Assembly (NCBI RefSeq): GCF_018613325.1
Contig: NZ_JAGGQJ010000023.1
Location: 248,001 to 312,000 of the forward strand
Origin: Bacillus sp. ISL-34
GTDB lineage: Bacteria; Bacillota; Bacilli; Bacillales; DSM-1321
Direction of reading: 5' to 3'
Length of the DNA: 64,000 nucleotides
In this document: one piece after another, positions 9,046 through 17,250 of the stretch
Layout of the letters: each line of letters opens with the position of its first letter
How positions within the stretch are numbered: position 1 is the stretch's first letter
Program-made: the position numbers and the translations under genes
Notes under the pieces: generated by a model
What the model was told of the DNA's origin: nothing
Database searches by the model: none
Seen by the model: the letters and a program-made list of their open reading frames with translations, nothing else

Positions 9046-10080
9046 TTATTTAGATAATTCCCGAATTGGATTAAACCAGTCATCCTCGACTTCTACCAAC
9101 CTTTCTTTTCCGCTCACCCTTTTAAAAAGACCGGATAACTTAGAATCTTCTGGTACAAAAACTTTCTCGTTATTTGCTATTTCATCAGACATCAACGTTT
9201 CAAGAATTTTTTCACGTGTTTCCTCACTGACTAATTCGGTGTTAACAACGAAAGGTGCATTCAAAACCGGTGTCACTGAAATGAGTGAGAATGTCTTATC
9301 TACAACTGTGTTAAAGGGTTCAGCTGCATCCTTCTTTACTTTATACATGGCACCTGCTTTATTCTCTTCCCCATCAGCCAGCTCCACATAATTATTGACA
9401 CATGTGTCACAAAAAGCTGCCACTTCCGCTTTCCCGGTTAATAGATTTACAGCTGATCCTTGGTGTGAACCGCCATAAAGCACTTCACTGAAGAATTTAT
9501 CTTTCCCGCCTTCCAATAAATCCTCGGCCTTTAATTCCTTAAACTTATCTTGCTGCGAAAAGTAATCAACGATTCCTGTGGAAGGAACTTTGAGGCCGGA
9601 TGTAGAACTATTTGATACGAAAGAGAACTTTTTCCCTTGGATACCATCTATCTTATATTCGCCGTTAATTTTATACTCATCTGCATTTTGAACAGCCAGC
9701 CAGCTATTATAGACTGCATCATCCAACGTACCTGATTCACCGCTTGGAACAACTAGAGGTTGAACACTATCGTTTTTGTTGTTTGCTTCAATATATCCTT
9801 GTGCTCCCAGGAATGCTAAATCTGCGTTTCCGTTAGCAATTGCCTCGATTGCAATGTTATAATCCGTAGTTGTTTTATGTTCGACTTTCTTTCCTGTGGC
9901 ATCTTCTAAGATCTTCCCGATTTCATCGCGGGCTTCCCCTAAATCTTCCCCTGATTCATTTGGCAGCCATGCTATGGTTAATGTATCATCTTCATTTGCA
10001 CCTGTTGAACTACTAGAAGAACAGCCTGTAAACACCAGCAAACTAACTAACATCAATATGGACATCATCGATTTTTTCAC
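9046..10080 (-). CDS. phnD: Phosphonate-binding lipoprotein PhnD
   Basis: About 344 residues from the GTG at 10080 (GAGGGGAG upstream). A lipoprotein signal peptide ends in LLVFTGC, so the protein is anchored to the outer face of the membrane. The type 2 periplasmic-binding fold is clear (LTIAWLPNESGEDLG, then AIEAIANGNADLAFLGAQGY; SSTSGLKVPSTG forms part of the phosphonate site in this family). It delivers the ligand to PhnE/PhnC. A gap of 128 bp separates it from phnL, so it may have its own promoter. Confidence 0.93.
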   Translation of the reverse strand: MKKSMMSILMLVSLLVFTGCSSSSSTGANEDDTLTIAWLPNESGEDLGEARDEIGKILEDATGKKVEHKTTTDYNIAIEAIANGNADLAFLGAQGYIEANNKNDSVQPLVVPSGESGTLDDAVYNSWLAVQNADEYKINGEYKIDGIQGKKFSFVSNSSTSGLKVPSTGIVDYFSQQDKFKELKAEDLLEGGKDKFFSEVLYGGSHQGSAVNLLTGKAEVAAFCDTCVNNYVELADGEENKAGAMYKVKKDAAEPFNTVVDKTFSLISVTPVLNAPFVVNTELVSEETREKILETLMSDEIANNEKVFVPEDSKLSGLFKRVSGKERLVEVEDDWFNPIRELSK

Positions 10081-10141
10081 GTTAAATCTCCCCTCCATTT
10101 TATAGAACCTTTTCTTATTTCAGTCACTTCCCATATAACAA

Positions 10142-10169
10142 TACCGGTACAATACTAACCTGATGTTAA
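10142..10169 (-). promoter_or_regulatory. Possible Pho-type repeats before phnD
   Basis: On the minus strand TTAACA (10169-10164) and TTAGTA (10158-10153) start 11 bp apart, the spacing of PhoP-binding TTAACA-like repeats in Bacillus. Only two of the usual four repeats are recognisable and one has a mismatch, so this is tentative. Confidence 0.25.
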
Positions 10170-10208
10170 GGAGGCTGAATATTCAGTAAAATTCATGTGA
10201 ATCAATCG

Positions 10209-10922
10209 TTAAATTTTTTGAATAGCTTGATTAAAACATCCATTCTGCATGCTATATTCCTTAGTTACTAACCGATTCATGAACTCTAAGTCATGAAAAA
10301 TGCCCAGCATTGTCGTTCCTTCGTTCATTAGCTGTTCAAGGAGGGTTTTCACCTTCACTTTAGAATCGTGATCCAAACTTGCAGTTGGTTCATCCAGCAG
10401 GAGGAGCCGCGGCCTTTTCACCATTGCTCTTGCTATATTTAACCTTAACTTCTCTCCTCCTGAAAAAGTAGCAGGGTAACTGTCCCATAGCTCTTTTCCT
10501 ATTTCAAAGTGATCGAGGATTTTTTCTGTTTCGATATTGGCCATTTCCCTGGTTTGTCCCATTTCAAGGATGGCCCCGGTCACAAGCTGCCTTGCTGTAG
10601 TTCTTGGCATGACATTTAAAAATTGGGATACATACCCAATCTCATGCTTACGCAGGTAAATCAGCTCCCTTTCAGTTGCTTTTGCTAAATTGATCGCACC
10701 AAAGTGGGAAGAATCATACCAGATGTCTCCTACTTGAACCCGATAGGTACCATAAATCGATTTTAGGATCGTTGATTTGCCGCTGCCGCTCTTGCCTGTA
10801 ATGCCAATAAATTCGCCTTTTTTCACTCGGATCGAAATGTCGCTGACCGCATGGATATGTTTGCGTTGATTATGTAAAATAAAAGACTTGGATAAATCAT
10901 TGATCTCCAATATGTTCTCCAC
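10209..10922 (-). CDS. phnL: C-P lyase subunit PhnL (ABC-type ATPase)
   Basis: 237 residues: Walker A GKSGSGKSTILKSI, signature FSGGEKLRLNIARAM, Walker B LLLLDEPTASLD. PhnL is an ABC ATPase without a permease; it is needed with PhnGHIM for coupling the phosphonate to ribose triphosphate. GTG start. It directly follows phnM (22-bp gap) and is the last gene of the lyase group before the transporter genes. Confidence 0.93.
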   Translation of the reverse strand: MENILEINDLSKSFILHNQRKHIHAVSDISIRVKKGEFIGITGKSGSGKSTILKSIYGTYRVQVGDIWYDSSHFGAINLAKATERELIYLRKHEIGYVSQFLNVMPRTTARQLVTGAILEMGQTREMANIETEKILDHFEIGKELWDSYPATFSGGEKLRLNIARAMVKRPRLLLLDEPTASLDHDSKVKVKTLLEQLMNEGTTMLGIFHDLEFMNRLVTKEYSMQNGCFNQAIQKI

Positions 10923-10944
10923 CTTGCCACCCGCTTTCTAGAAT

Positions 10945-12138
10945 TTATATCCTGTAATTCGTTTTTTGAATCAATTTCCCATCTACAATCACAGTTGTTA
11001 TCACAGGGAAATCACCAGAAATTTTTTCAATGATAAGTATGTCAGCCTTTTTCCCTTCCTGAATCGAACCAATTTCGTCCTCCATCTTGACTGCCTTTGC
11101 GGGATTAATCGTAACTAGCTTAAACATATCGACAAGATCCATCCCATGGCTTTCGACTAATTCAAACATTGAATGCAGAAGGGCAGCTGGGTAATAATCA
11201 CTGCATAATATGTCTATGCTTCCATCCTGAATGGCTTCAGAAGCACTTAAGTTCCCGCTATGTGAACCTCCCAAAAGCACATTTGGTGCACCGGCTATAG
11301 TATACATCCCCATATCATGGGCCTTACGGGCAATCTCAAGTGTGATTGGAAATTCACTTATACTCGTTCCAAAGCTGTGAACCAATTCAAGCTTCTCTAT
11401 TGAATCATCATCATGTGAGGCAACGGCAATATTGTTTTCTCTTGCCAGCAGTGCAATTTCCTTCATTCTTTCAATGGTCAGCTTTTCTTTCACTTGATGA
11501 GTCCGGATCATCACATCAATGGCTTCATCACTATAATCGTTATACCCCCTTAAAGTGTTTCGATAAATCTCTAGATGCCGATACTGCCCTTGTCCTGGAG
11601 TGTGGTCCATGAATGAGACCAGATGCACTTTCTTTTCCGTAACATATTCTTTTAGACTATCAATATCCTCCAAATTATCGATTTCATAACGAGCATGAAA
11701 CCGATGACGGACCAGGTGCTTCATCTTATGTGTTTGATCAATTAAGTCAATGAGCTTCCTTACATTCTCAGGCTCACGAATTGGCTTATATGCGTATTCA
11801 GTTGATTTATAGAGCGACAGTGAGTGAAACATGGTCGTAATCCCGTGCGTAATCAGTTCCTTTTCCGTTTCTCTTAAGCTCAAATGAAAATTCATTAAAG
11901 AAGTGGGGCGCGGCGCAGTCATATGTTCAATATAATCGGAATGGAGATCAATAAAACCGGGTGAAACATATCCGCCCAAAGCGTCCAGCACTTCCATCCC
12001 AGAACTTCTTTCGATTTCTCCCACAGGTGCAATCCGGCAAATTCTATCATCCTTAATTAAGAGATCATGGTTCATCAGGATCGAGTCTTCCGTTATTATT
12101 TTTCCATTTTTAATCAGCAACAATGTCTCTTCCCCCAT
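10945..12138 (-). CDS. phnM: Alpha-D-ribose 1-methylphosphonate 5-triphosphate diphosphatase PhnM
   Basis: Up to 397 residues, amidohydrolase superfamily. Metal ligands are visible in GFIDLHSDYIEH, in HRFHARYEI, in VASHDDD and in LCSDYYPAAL. It removes pyrophosphate from the ribose-triphosphate phosphonate to give the 5-phosphate, the substrate of PhnJ. The ATG at 12138 has no clear ribosome site; a TTG five or six codons in is preceded by GGGGGAAG and may be the true start. It lies between phnK and phnL. Confidence 0.93.
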   Translation of the reverse strand: MGEETLLLIKNGKIITEDSILMNHDLLIKDDRICRIAPVGEIERSSGMEVLDALGGYVSPGFIDLHSDYIEHMTAPRPTSLMNFHLSLRETEKELITHGITTMFHSLSLYKSTEYAYKPIREPENVRKLIDLIDQTHKMKHLVRHRFHARYEIDNLEDIDSLKEYVTEKKVHLVSFMDHTPGQGQYRHLEIYRNTLRGYNDYSDEAIDVMIRTHQVKEKLTIERMKEIALLARENNIAVASHDDDSIEKLELVHSFGTSISEFPITLEIARKAHDMGMYTIAGAPNVLLGGSHSGNLSASEAIQDGSIDILCSDYYPAALLHSMFELVESHGMDLVDMFKLVTINPAKAVKMEDEIGSIQEGKKADILIIEKISGDFPVITTVIVDGKLIQKTNYRI

Positions 12139-12153
12139 TTTCTTTAGTTTCTT

Positions 12154-12999
12154 TTACAGCAGCGAGTGTACTAATTGCTGGGTATAAGGATGCTGTGGAT
12201 CTTCGAGTATTTGATCTGTTAAACCTTGCTCGATTACTTTACCCTCCAGCATAACGAGCGTACGGTCTGCAAGCATTCGGATTACGCCCAAATCATGTGA
12301 AACCAATACAATGCTAATATTCAAATCTCTTTGGAGGCCTTTAATTATATCCAATACACTTGCTTGAACTGATAAATCTAAACCCGTGGTGACCTCATCC
12401 AATAGCAGTATGGGTGGATTGTTGGACAATGCCTTAGCTATCTGGACCCTTTGCTGCATTCCGCCTGAGAAATTCCTTGGTTCTTCTTTCATTCGATGAA
12501 TGGGAATATTGACTGCCTCAAGGAGCTCGGCGCCTCTTGATTCCATGCTGCCAACATGTCTGTTCCCAGCTGAAATTAACTTTTCAGCAATATTGCCTAT
12601 CGAGGAGAAATCCATTTTCAACCCTAGAATCGGGTTTTGATAAACCTTTCCCATCAATTGGTTTCGAACATATCTTTTTTTCTGGGCAGACTCCTTGAAT
12701 AAATTCTTTTTTCCACCCTCAAAGCCAGCCACATACAGTTCTCCATCGGTTACTTCTTCGTCAAAATACAAACTTTTCATTAAAGTGGATTTGCCGCTGC
12801 CGCTTTCCCCTACAATTCCAAGAACTTCACCGTGATACAAATCAAATGTCACATCTCGGCAGGCATAAACCGTCCCGCATTCGTGACAATAGTTTTTCGT
12901 CACTTTTCCTGATTTCATATGTTTGCATGTCGAACATCCGTTACCATACTGTTTGTTCATTTTTTTAACTGATAATACGGGAACCTCAAGCACAGACAT
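12154..12999 (-). CDS. phnK: C-P lyase subunit PhnK (ABC-type ATPase)
   Basis: 281 residues with Walker A GESGSGKSTLMKSL, signature FSGGMQQRVQIAKAL and Walker B ILLLDEVTTGLDLS, close to oligopeptide-transporter ATPases as is usual for PhnK. Near the N-terminus there is a four-cysteine segment (GCSTCKHMKSGKVTKNYCHE) that could bind a metal. PhnK docks on the PhnGHIJ core in other bacteria. The ATG follows the phnJ stop without a gap, and its ribosome site lies inside phnJ. Confidence 0.93.
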   Translation of the reverse strand: MSVLEVPVLSVKKMNKQYGNGCSTCKHMKSGKVTKNYCHECGTVYACRDVTFDLYHGEVLGIVGESGSGKSTLMKSLYFDEEVTDGELYVAGFEGGKKNLFKESAQKKRYVRNQLMGKVYQNPILGLKMDFSSIGNIAEKLISAGNRHVGSMESRGAELLEAVNIPIHRMKEEPRNFSGGMQQRVQIAKALSNNPPILLLDEVTTGLDLSVQASVLDIIKGLQRDLNISIVLVSHDLGVIRMLADRTLVMLEGKVIEQGLTDQILEDPQHPYTQQLVHSLL

Positions 13000-13854
13000 T
13001 TAATTCACTCCCAATGATTGTTTTTGATTGACCATTTCAAGGCAATTGCTTGTATCATTGCATTGAAAATACGTTTCCCCTGATTCCTCATCAACAAGTT
13101 CATCCAAAAACACATCATTGGACCCGCAGAGAATGCAAGCATGATTTGCAAAGGACTCGATATCAAATTCATAATCATCAAAAGCCAAAGATGATACATT
13201 TGTATATGGAGGTACTGCATATACCTTTTTCTCCCTGCCTGCACCTAACAAAATGAGCGCTTCATTATCGTCCAGCTTGGCATTATCGAATCTTGGTATT
13301 GGACTTGGTGCCATGACATACCTGTCGTGAACCATCACCGGATGATCTGCATCCGTCGCCATTATTCCGTACTTCATAATTTGTTCAAATAACATAAGCC
13401 ATGCTCCGCTATACTCTCTCTCGGCATGCAGCTTTTTCGTTTCATGTTCGCTCGGCTCAAAATTCCTTAAAGGTTCCGGTAACGGAACTTGAAGAATTAA
13501 AATCTGGTCTCGTTGCAGCGGCACTTCCGGCACCCTGTGTCTAGACTGGATTAAAGAGGCTTCTTTTGTGCTATCCGTTGTCCTTACCCCAGTGGTATCA
13601 GATACGAGTTTTTTTATGTTAACGGCATTTACGGATTCATCCGAGCCTTGGTCGATCACCTTAAGGACGTCATCCTTTCCGATCAATGACAATGTCAACT
13701 GCAGGCCGCCTGTGCCCCAACCACGTCCAATCGGCATTTCCCTTGAAGCGAATGGGACTTGATAACCGGGAATGGCAATCGCCTTCAGTGTTGCCCTTCT
13801 AATTTCCCGTTTCGACCCTTCATCAAAGAATGCAAAATTATAGGTTTTATTCAT
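13000..13854 (-). CDS. phnJ: Radical SAM C-P lyase catalytic subunit PhnJ
   Basis: 284 residues from the ATG at 13854 (MNKTYNFAFFDEG), which overlaps phnI by 8 bases; a longer reading inside phnI is not credible. The four conserved cysteines are at about residues 240, 243, 265 and 271 (CILC, then CNDTSNC), with exactly the spacing of the E. coli enzyme, where three hold the Fe-S cluster and the last forms the reactive thiyl. A glycine-rich region (PIGRGWGTGGLQ) is also present. It breaks the carbon-phosphorus bond, releasing the alkane and a 1,2-cyclic phosphate. Confidence 0.96.
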   Translation of the reverse strand: MNKTYNFAFFDEGSKREIRRATLKAIAIPGYQVPFASREMPIGRGWGTGGLQLTLSLIGKDDVLKVIDQGSDESVNAVNIKKLVSDTTGVRTTDSTKEASLIQSRHRVPEVPLQRDQILILQVPLPEPLRNFEPSEHETKKLHAEREYSGAWLMLFEQIMKYGIMATDADHPVMVHDRYVMAPSPIPRFDNAKLDDNEALILLGAGREKKVYAVPPYTNVSSLAFDDYEFDIESFANHACILCGSNDVFLDELVDEESGETYFQCNDTSNCLEMVNQKQSLGVN

Positions 13855-14983
13855 GCAATCCAACCTCCTGCTCTGTGGTCTTATCTTTCGACTTCCGAAT
13901 GCTATCAAGCTTGGATTGGAACGTAACATAATGAGGCATCTTCAAATGGGAGATGAAACCCGTTGATTCCACTGAATCTATATGATAAAGAACGAATTCC
14001 TCGTTGTGACTTGGAAACTCCTTGTTGGGTTTTTCCAGGCAATTATCCAAGATGCCCATTGCGATTGCTTTCGTTTCATTTTGTCCCATGCACATGCCAT
14101 AGCCAATTTCAAACTCTATTTCTTTTTTGCCTTGTTCTTTCTCTACCGTTAGTGGAATCAGCATCTCTACCTCAGTTGCTGCGAAGTCCCCAATATAATA
14201 GCTATCTTCCTCTTGCCCGTCGTCCAGCAGCGGGTGATCGAGATGAACGGGCAGCTGGCCTAGGCGTAGTTCCCCTACTGTCGGGTGCAGTGCACCATAT
14301 CCACGAATGACTGCATAAGCAAGTGATGTCACTGCACCGGTTTGGCCTCTTGTTAAAATTTGCAGGCGTTCACTCCGCATTGAAGGAAACTCCAGACTTT
14401 TCCTTGTAACATCCCCAGGCTGCGTATCATTGTTTTCACAGCTTGCTAATAAACCTTCACTTCTTAAGTAGTCCAAAACTTTAGGTAGAGAGTTTAAATC
14501 ATCCATATGGTCCTGATATTCTGTTGAACGATTTTCTTCTTGAAAAGCCCGTAACCACTCCTGAATGCTTATATCCGATTCATTTTCCAGCTCCGAATCT
14601 AGTAACCGATGTGTATAATCGGTCGTGGCACCTAAAATCTGTCCGCCAGGTACATCCTTAAAACTAGCTGAAATCCGCCGCTCCACTTTCATATTTTCAG
14701 AACTGATCACTCGTGAAACATGCTTTCGCGGCAAAGTGGATCGATAGGCTCTCAAGAGGAAAACAGCTTCTTCCGGATTGCCTTCAGCCTGTTTAATGGC
14801 AAGTGCAGCCAGTGATTGATCATACAAACTGCTTTCTGACATAACCTGATCAATCAACCCTCTCATCCCAGCTTCTATCTTATGCAGCTCCATAGCCGTC
14901 CCTTTTTTGACCCGCTCATACTTTAAGCGTTTGATGGATTCCTCAATCGCCTTTGTTCCGCCCTTTACTGCAACATATCCCAT
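13847..14983 (-). CDS. phnI: C-P lyase core subunit PhnI
   Basis: 378 residues, normal length. Family blocks include MGYVAVKGGTKAIEES at the N-terminus, LTRGQTGAVTSLAYAVIRGY near residue 212 and the LGQLPVHLDHP stretch. PhnI is the nucleosidase that, with PhnG, H and L, exchanges the base of a nucleoside triphosphate for the phosphonate. Overlaps phnH by 19 bases and phnJ by 8, so it is tightly coupled on both sides. Confidence 0.95.
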   Translation of the reverse strand: MGYVAVKGGTKAIEESIKRLKYERVKKGTAMELHKIEAGMRGLIDQVMSESSLYDQSLAALAIKQAEGNPEEAVFLLRAYRSTLPRKHVSRVISSENMKVERRISASFKDVPGGQILGATTDYTHRLLDSELENESDISIQEWLRAFQEENRSTEYQDHMDDLNSLPKVLDYLRSEGLLASCENNDTQPGDVTRKSLEFPSMRSERLQILTRGQTGAVTSLAYAVIRGYGALHPTVGELRLGQLPVHLDHPLLDDGQEEDSYYIGDFAATEVEMLIPLTVEKEQGKKEIEFEIGYGMCMGQNETKAIAMGILDNCLEKPNKEFPSHNEEFVLYHIDSVESTGFISHLKMPHYVTFQSKLDSIRKSKDKTTEQEVGLHE

Positions 14984-15582
14984 ATAATCTCACCCCCATT
15001 TTCTTTGATTTGAGTCGTTCTCGGTAAAGCTATTAAACGATCTTGTTGATCCACAAAATACATATCAATTCCTAACGGGAATTCTATGTTTTTTTCGTTC
15101 CTTACACCCAGCCAGGCGGACACATTCGGGAGGCTTATGAACGATTCCTCTTGAATTCCCGGTCCAGAAAGGATCATTGGGTTCCCTTTCGTCACATCCG
15201 GTACTTCTAGAATGATCATTGCCGATTCATGAGGGTTCAACAGATTTCCTACCTTTGCTTTAGTCATCGCTTCCTTCATTTGATCGTCGGAGGCATCATG
15301 TAAAATAAAGATAAAATCCGCTTCCGGCAAATCGACAGGCTTAGAATAAGTAAGCTGATTAATCATTCTTGACACCTCCTCCTCCTCCTTTGCAATGACC
15401 TTAAAAGTCACTTCAGGGTCAAGTACCGTGCGTGCAAGCAGGATAGTCGAAGATAAGCATTCCGTTTGAACATCCAACGTCTTGGCTTCCCTCTCCAAAA
15501 CCACTAACGTTCCAGGCCTTGAAGTCGCCGTTACAAGCTTCCGATAAACAGTTTGTATATCATGAACTACATCCAAATTCAT
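14965..15582 (-). CDS. phnH: C-P lyase core subunit PhnH
   Basis: 205 residues; the PhnH fold resembles a degenerate PLP-enzyme domain without a PLP lysine. Visible family motifs: VYRKLVTATSRPGTL near the start and NPMILSGPGIQEE in the C-terminal half. PhnH bridges PhnI and PhnG in the core complex. AAGGGGGGAAAGCA precedes the ATG. Confidence 0.93.
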   Translation of the reverse strand: MNLDVVHDIQTVYRKLVTATSRPGTLVVLEREAKTLDVQTECLSSTILLARTVLDPEVTFKVIAKEEEEVSRMINQLTYSKPVDLPEADFIFILHDASDDQMKEAMTKAKVGNLLNPHESAMIILEVPDVTKGNPMILSGPGIQEESFISLPNVSAWLGVRNEKNIEFPLGIDMYFVDQQDRLIALPRTTQIKENGGEIIWDMLQ

Positions 15583-15596
15583 TGCTTTCCCCCCTC

Positions 15597-16022
15597 TTAT
15601 TGAACATCCATTGTTTCAAAGTTAACCTTGGTTCTTAAGATTGATCGATTCAGCTCTTGAAGGTTTTTCTGTATATTCTTCTTCTCATTTTCTAATACAT
15701 GTGACCATGATCTCGTTTCGCCAAGATCAGCCTGATAAGCAGCATCAATGATCGCTAAACTATGTGCCAGCTCTTCGCGATGTCCCTTAACGATGCCAAT
15801 CCCGATGGAATCCTGGATTTGGACCGTGCATTCTGTCACTAGCATTTCCCCTAGATAAAACAAGCTCTTTTTTGCCGTTTCCCTTGTCTTTAGCAGCACA
15901 AGAGCACTCTCTGGCTTTTGAATGACGGTAACTTTATATTTCATTGCTATTTCCTTGGCAAATTCCTTCGCAATGTCCTCAGAGCCTTGAATCAAAATCT
16001 CGGTTCTTTCCCTTCTTCTCAT
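15597..16022 (-). CDS. phnG: C-P lyase core subunit PhnG
   Basis: 141 residues from the ATG at 16022 (MRRRERTEILIQG), chosen because GGAGG lies 8 nt upstream; an upstream TTG falls before that site. Family features: the EILIQGSEDIA start, LLKTRETAKKSLFYLGEMLV, and GIGIVKGHREELAHSLAIID. Role: core subunit with PhnH, I and J. First gene of the lyase group; 291 bp separate it from phnF, a gap filled by a 21-bp repeat array. Confidence 0.93.
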   Translation of the reverse strand: MRRRERTEILIQGSEDIAKEFAKEIAMKYKVTVIQKPESALVLLKTRETAKKSLFYLGEMLVTECTVQIQDSIGIGIVKGHREELAHSLAIIDAAYQADLGETRSWSHVLENEKKNIQKNLQELNRSILRTKVNFETMDVQ

Positions 16023-16169
16023 TCCATTGGCCTCCAATGTTTTAGTTTCCCGCTACATCTTCAATGTATCTTGTTGCCAAGTGAGCGTACGTTAAGAAAG
16101 AGTAAATCTTTGTAGGAAATTTGTTAAAAGCCCTAACATAAACAGTCATACACTATTCAAATTTCGTGC

Positions 16170-16295
16170 TTTACTCGTGAATTCTGAGCATTTACTCGTG
16201 AGTTTCGTACTTTTACTCGTGAATTCAGAGCATTTACTCGTGAGTTTCGTATTTTCACTCGTGAATTCAGGGCATTTACTAGTGAATTCGACCGA
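16170..16295. repeat. 21-bp tandem array between phnF and phnG (6 units)
   Basis: Six consecutive 21-bp units begin at 16170, 16191, 16212, 16233, 16254 and 16275, each starting TTTACTCGTGA (last two slightly changed). Two kinds alternate: one continues ATTCAGAGCA-like, the other GTTTCGTACT-like, giving a 42-bp super-period. The same unit reappears at 49405-49630. Confidence 0.9.
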
Positions 16296-16313
16296 TATCT
16301 GGAATGGAAGTTT

Positions 16314-17015
16314 TTATATAACATATGTGAAACAATCGCTTCGATAGATTATGACCGTGTGCTCAAGGACTTGATTGATCTTCTTATCCCGGCATAATGA
16401 TTCCACTTGCAAAAGTGGAATTAAACTTGAACACTGCAAAATATCCCGTTCGAATAGAGTAGGAAAAATCACATTCAGCGTGCTCCTGCTGGATCCGAAT
16501 TCCACAAAGCCACGCTGCCTATAATATTGAAACATAGAGGTAATATCAGGACCGTCCTTTTCTATTTCAGGAAATGTTGATTTTGCTACAAAAGATGTAT
16601 GAAGAGCAATCGGGAAATCGTCCATTAACCTAAGCCTGCCAATTTTAAAAACCTTGTCATCACTTTCCACATTGAGGCTTTGAAAAATCTTCTGATCATA
16701 AGAAACTTCTTCGCAAAAAATAGTACTCGTTTGAAAGGAAAACTGGAATTCTTTCATTTTCTCGGTGAAACTAACATCTCCGGATAGAATTAACGGAATT
16801 TGTTTCTTGGTTTCCTGGACATAACTTCCCTTACCTTGCTTTGAATAGATAAAGCCTAAATCTTGAAGCTGCTCATATGCCTTCCTGACAACCATTCTGG
16901 GTACATTAAATTGATCGGCGAGTATATGCTCTGAAGGTAACTTTTTATCCAATTGAAAGGTCCCACTCTTAATTTCAGATATCAAATGATCTACTAAAAA
17001 GTTTTTTTCCGCCAA
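16314..17015 (-). CDS. phnF: GntR/UTRA-family regulator, PhnF-like
   Basis: About 233 residues from the TTG at 17015, chosen because AAAGGGGGAT lies just upstream; the ORF extends further but without a site. The N-terminal GntR winged helix reads LPSEHILADQFNVPRMVVRK followed by AYEQLQDLGFIYSKQGKGSYV; the C-terminal UTRA ligand-binding domain has FKIGRLRLMDDFPIALHTSF. Its place just before phnGHIJKML suggests it represses phosphonate use until a ligand appears. The UTRA ligand is not identifiable. Confidence 0.85.
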   Translation of the reverse strand: MAEKNFLVDHLISEIKSGTFQLDKKLPSEHILADQFNVPRMVVRKAYEQLQDLGFIYSKQGKGSYVQETKKQIPLILSGDVSFTEKMKEFQFSFQTSTIFCEEVSYDQKIFQSLNVESDDKVFKIGRLRLMDDFPIALHTSFVAKSTFPEIEKDGPDITSMFQYYRQRGFVEFGSSRSTLNVIFPTLFERDILQCSSLIPLLQVESLCRDKKINQVLEHTVIIYRSDCFTYVI

Positions 17016-17104
17016 CAGAAATCCCCCTTTAAATATTCCAAATACCAATTTTTCCTTGTTAATGTCAGTGTAATGAGAAAATATGAAGCTATCATGATTT
17101 TCTT

Positions 17105-17133
17105 GTAAAAAAAAAGTCCTGGTCAATTACCAG
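17105..17133 (-). terminator. Hairpin with T tract between the PHP gene and phnF
   Basis: CTGGT (17119-17123) pairs with ACCAG (17129-17133) and is followed on the minus strand by about nine T. The stem is short. It probably ends the PHP transcript, which makes phnF a separate unit. Confidence 0.5.
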
Positions 17134-17250
17134 AACAAAAGGAATACTTATTATATGAATCTTTTAAATCCATCATCCTGCATTGTTCAGTCTTTCAAAT
17201 GGCTCATCCGGCATATGATCTAGTCGCTTTAACAGCAAAAACTCCTGGTT

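Noticed and set aside
16170-16295. CRISPR array
   Set aside because: Units are directly tandem with no unique spacers, period is 21 bp, and no cas genes are present; the same applies to the arrays at 34.8 and 49.4 kb.
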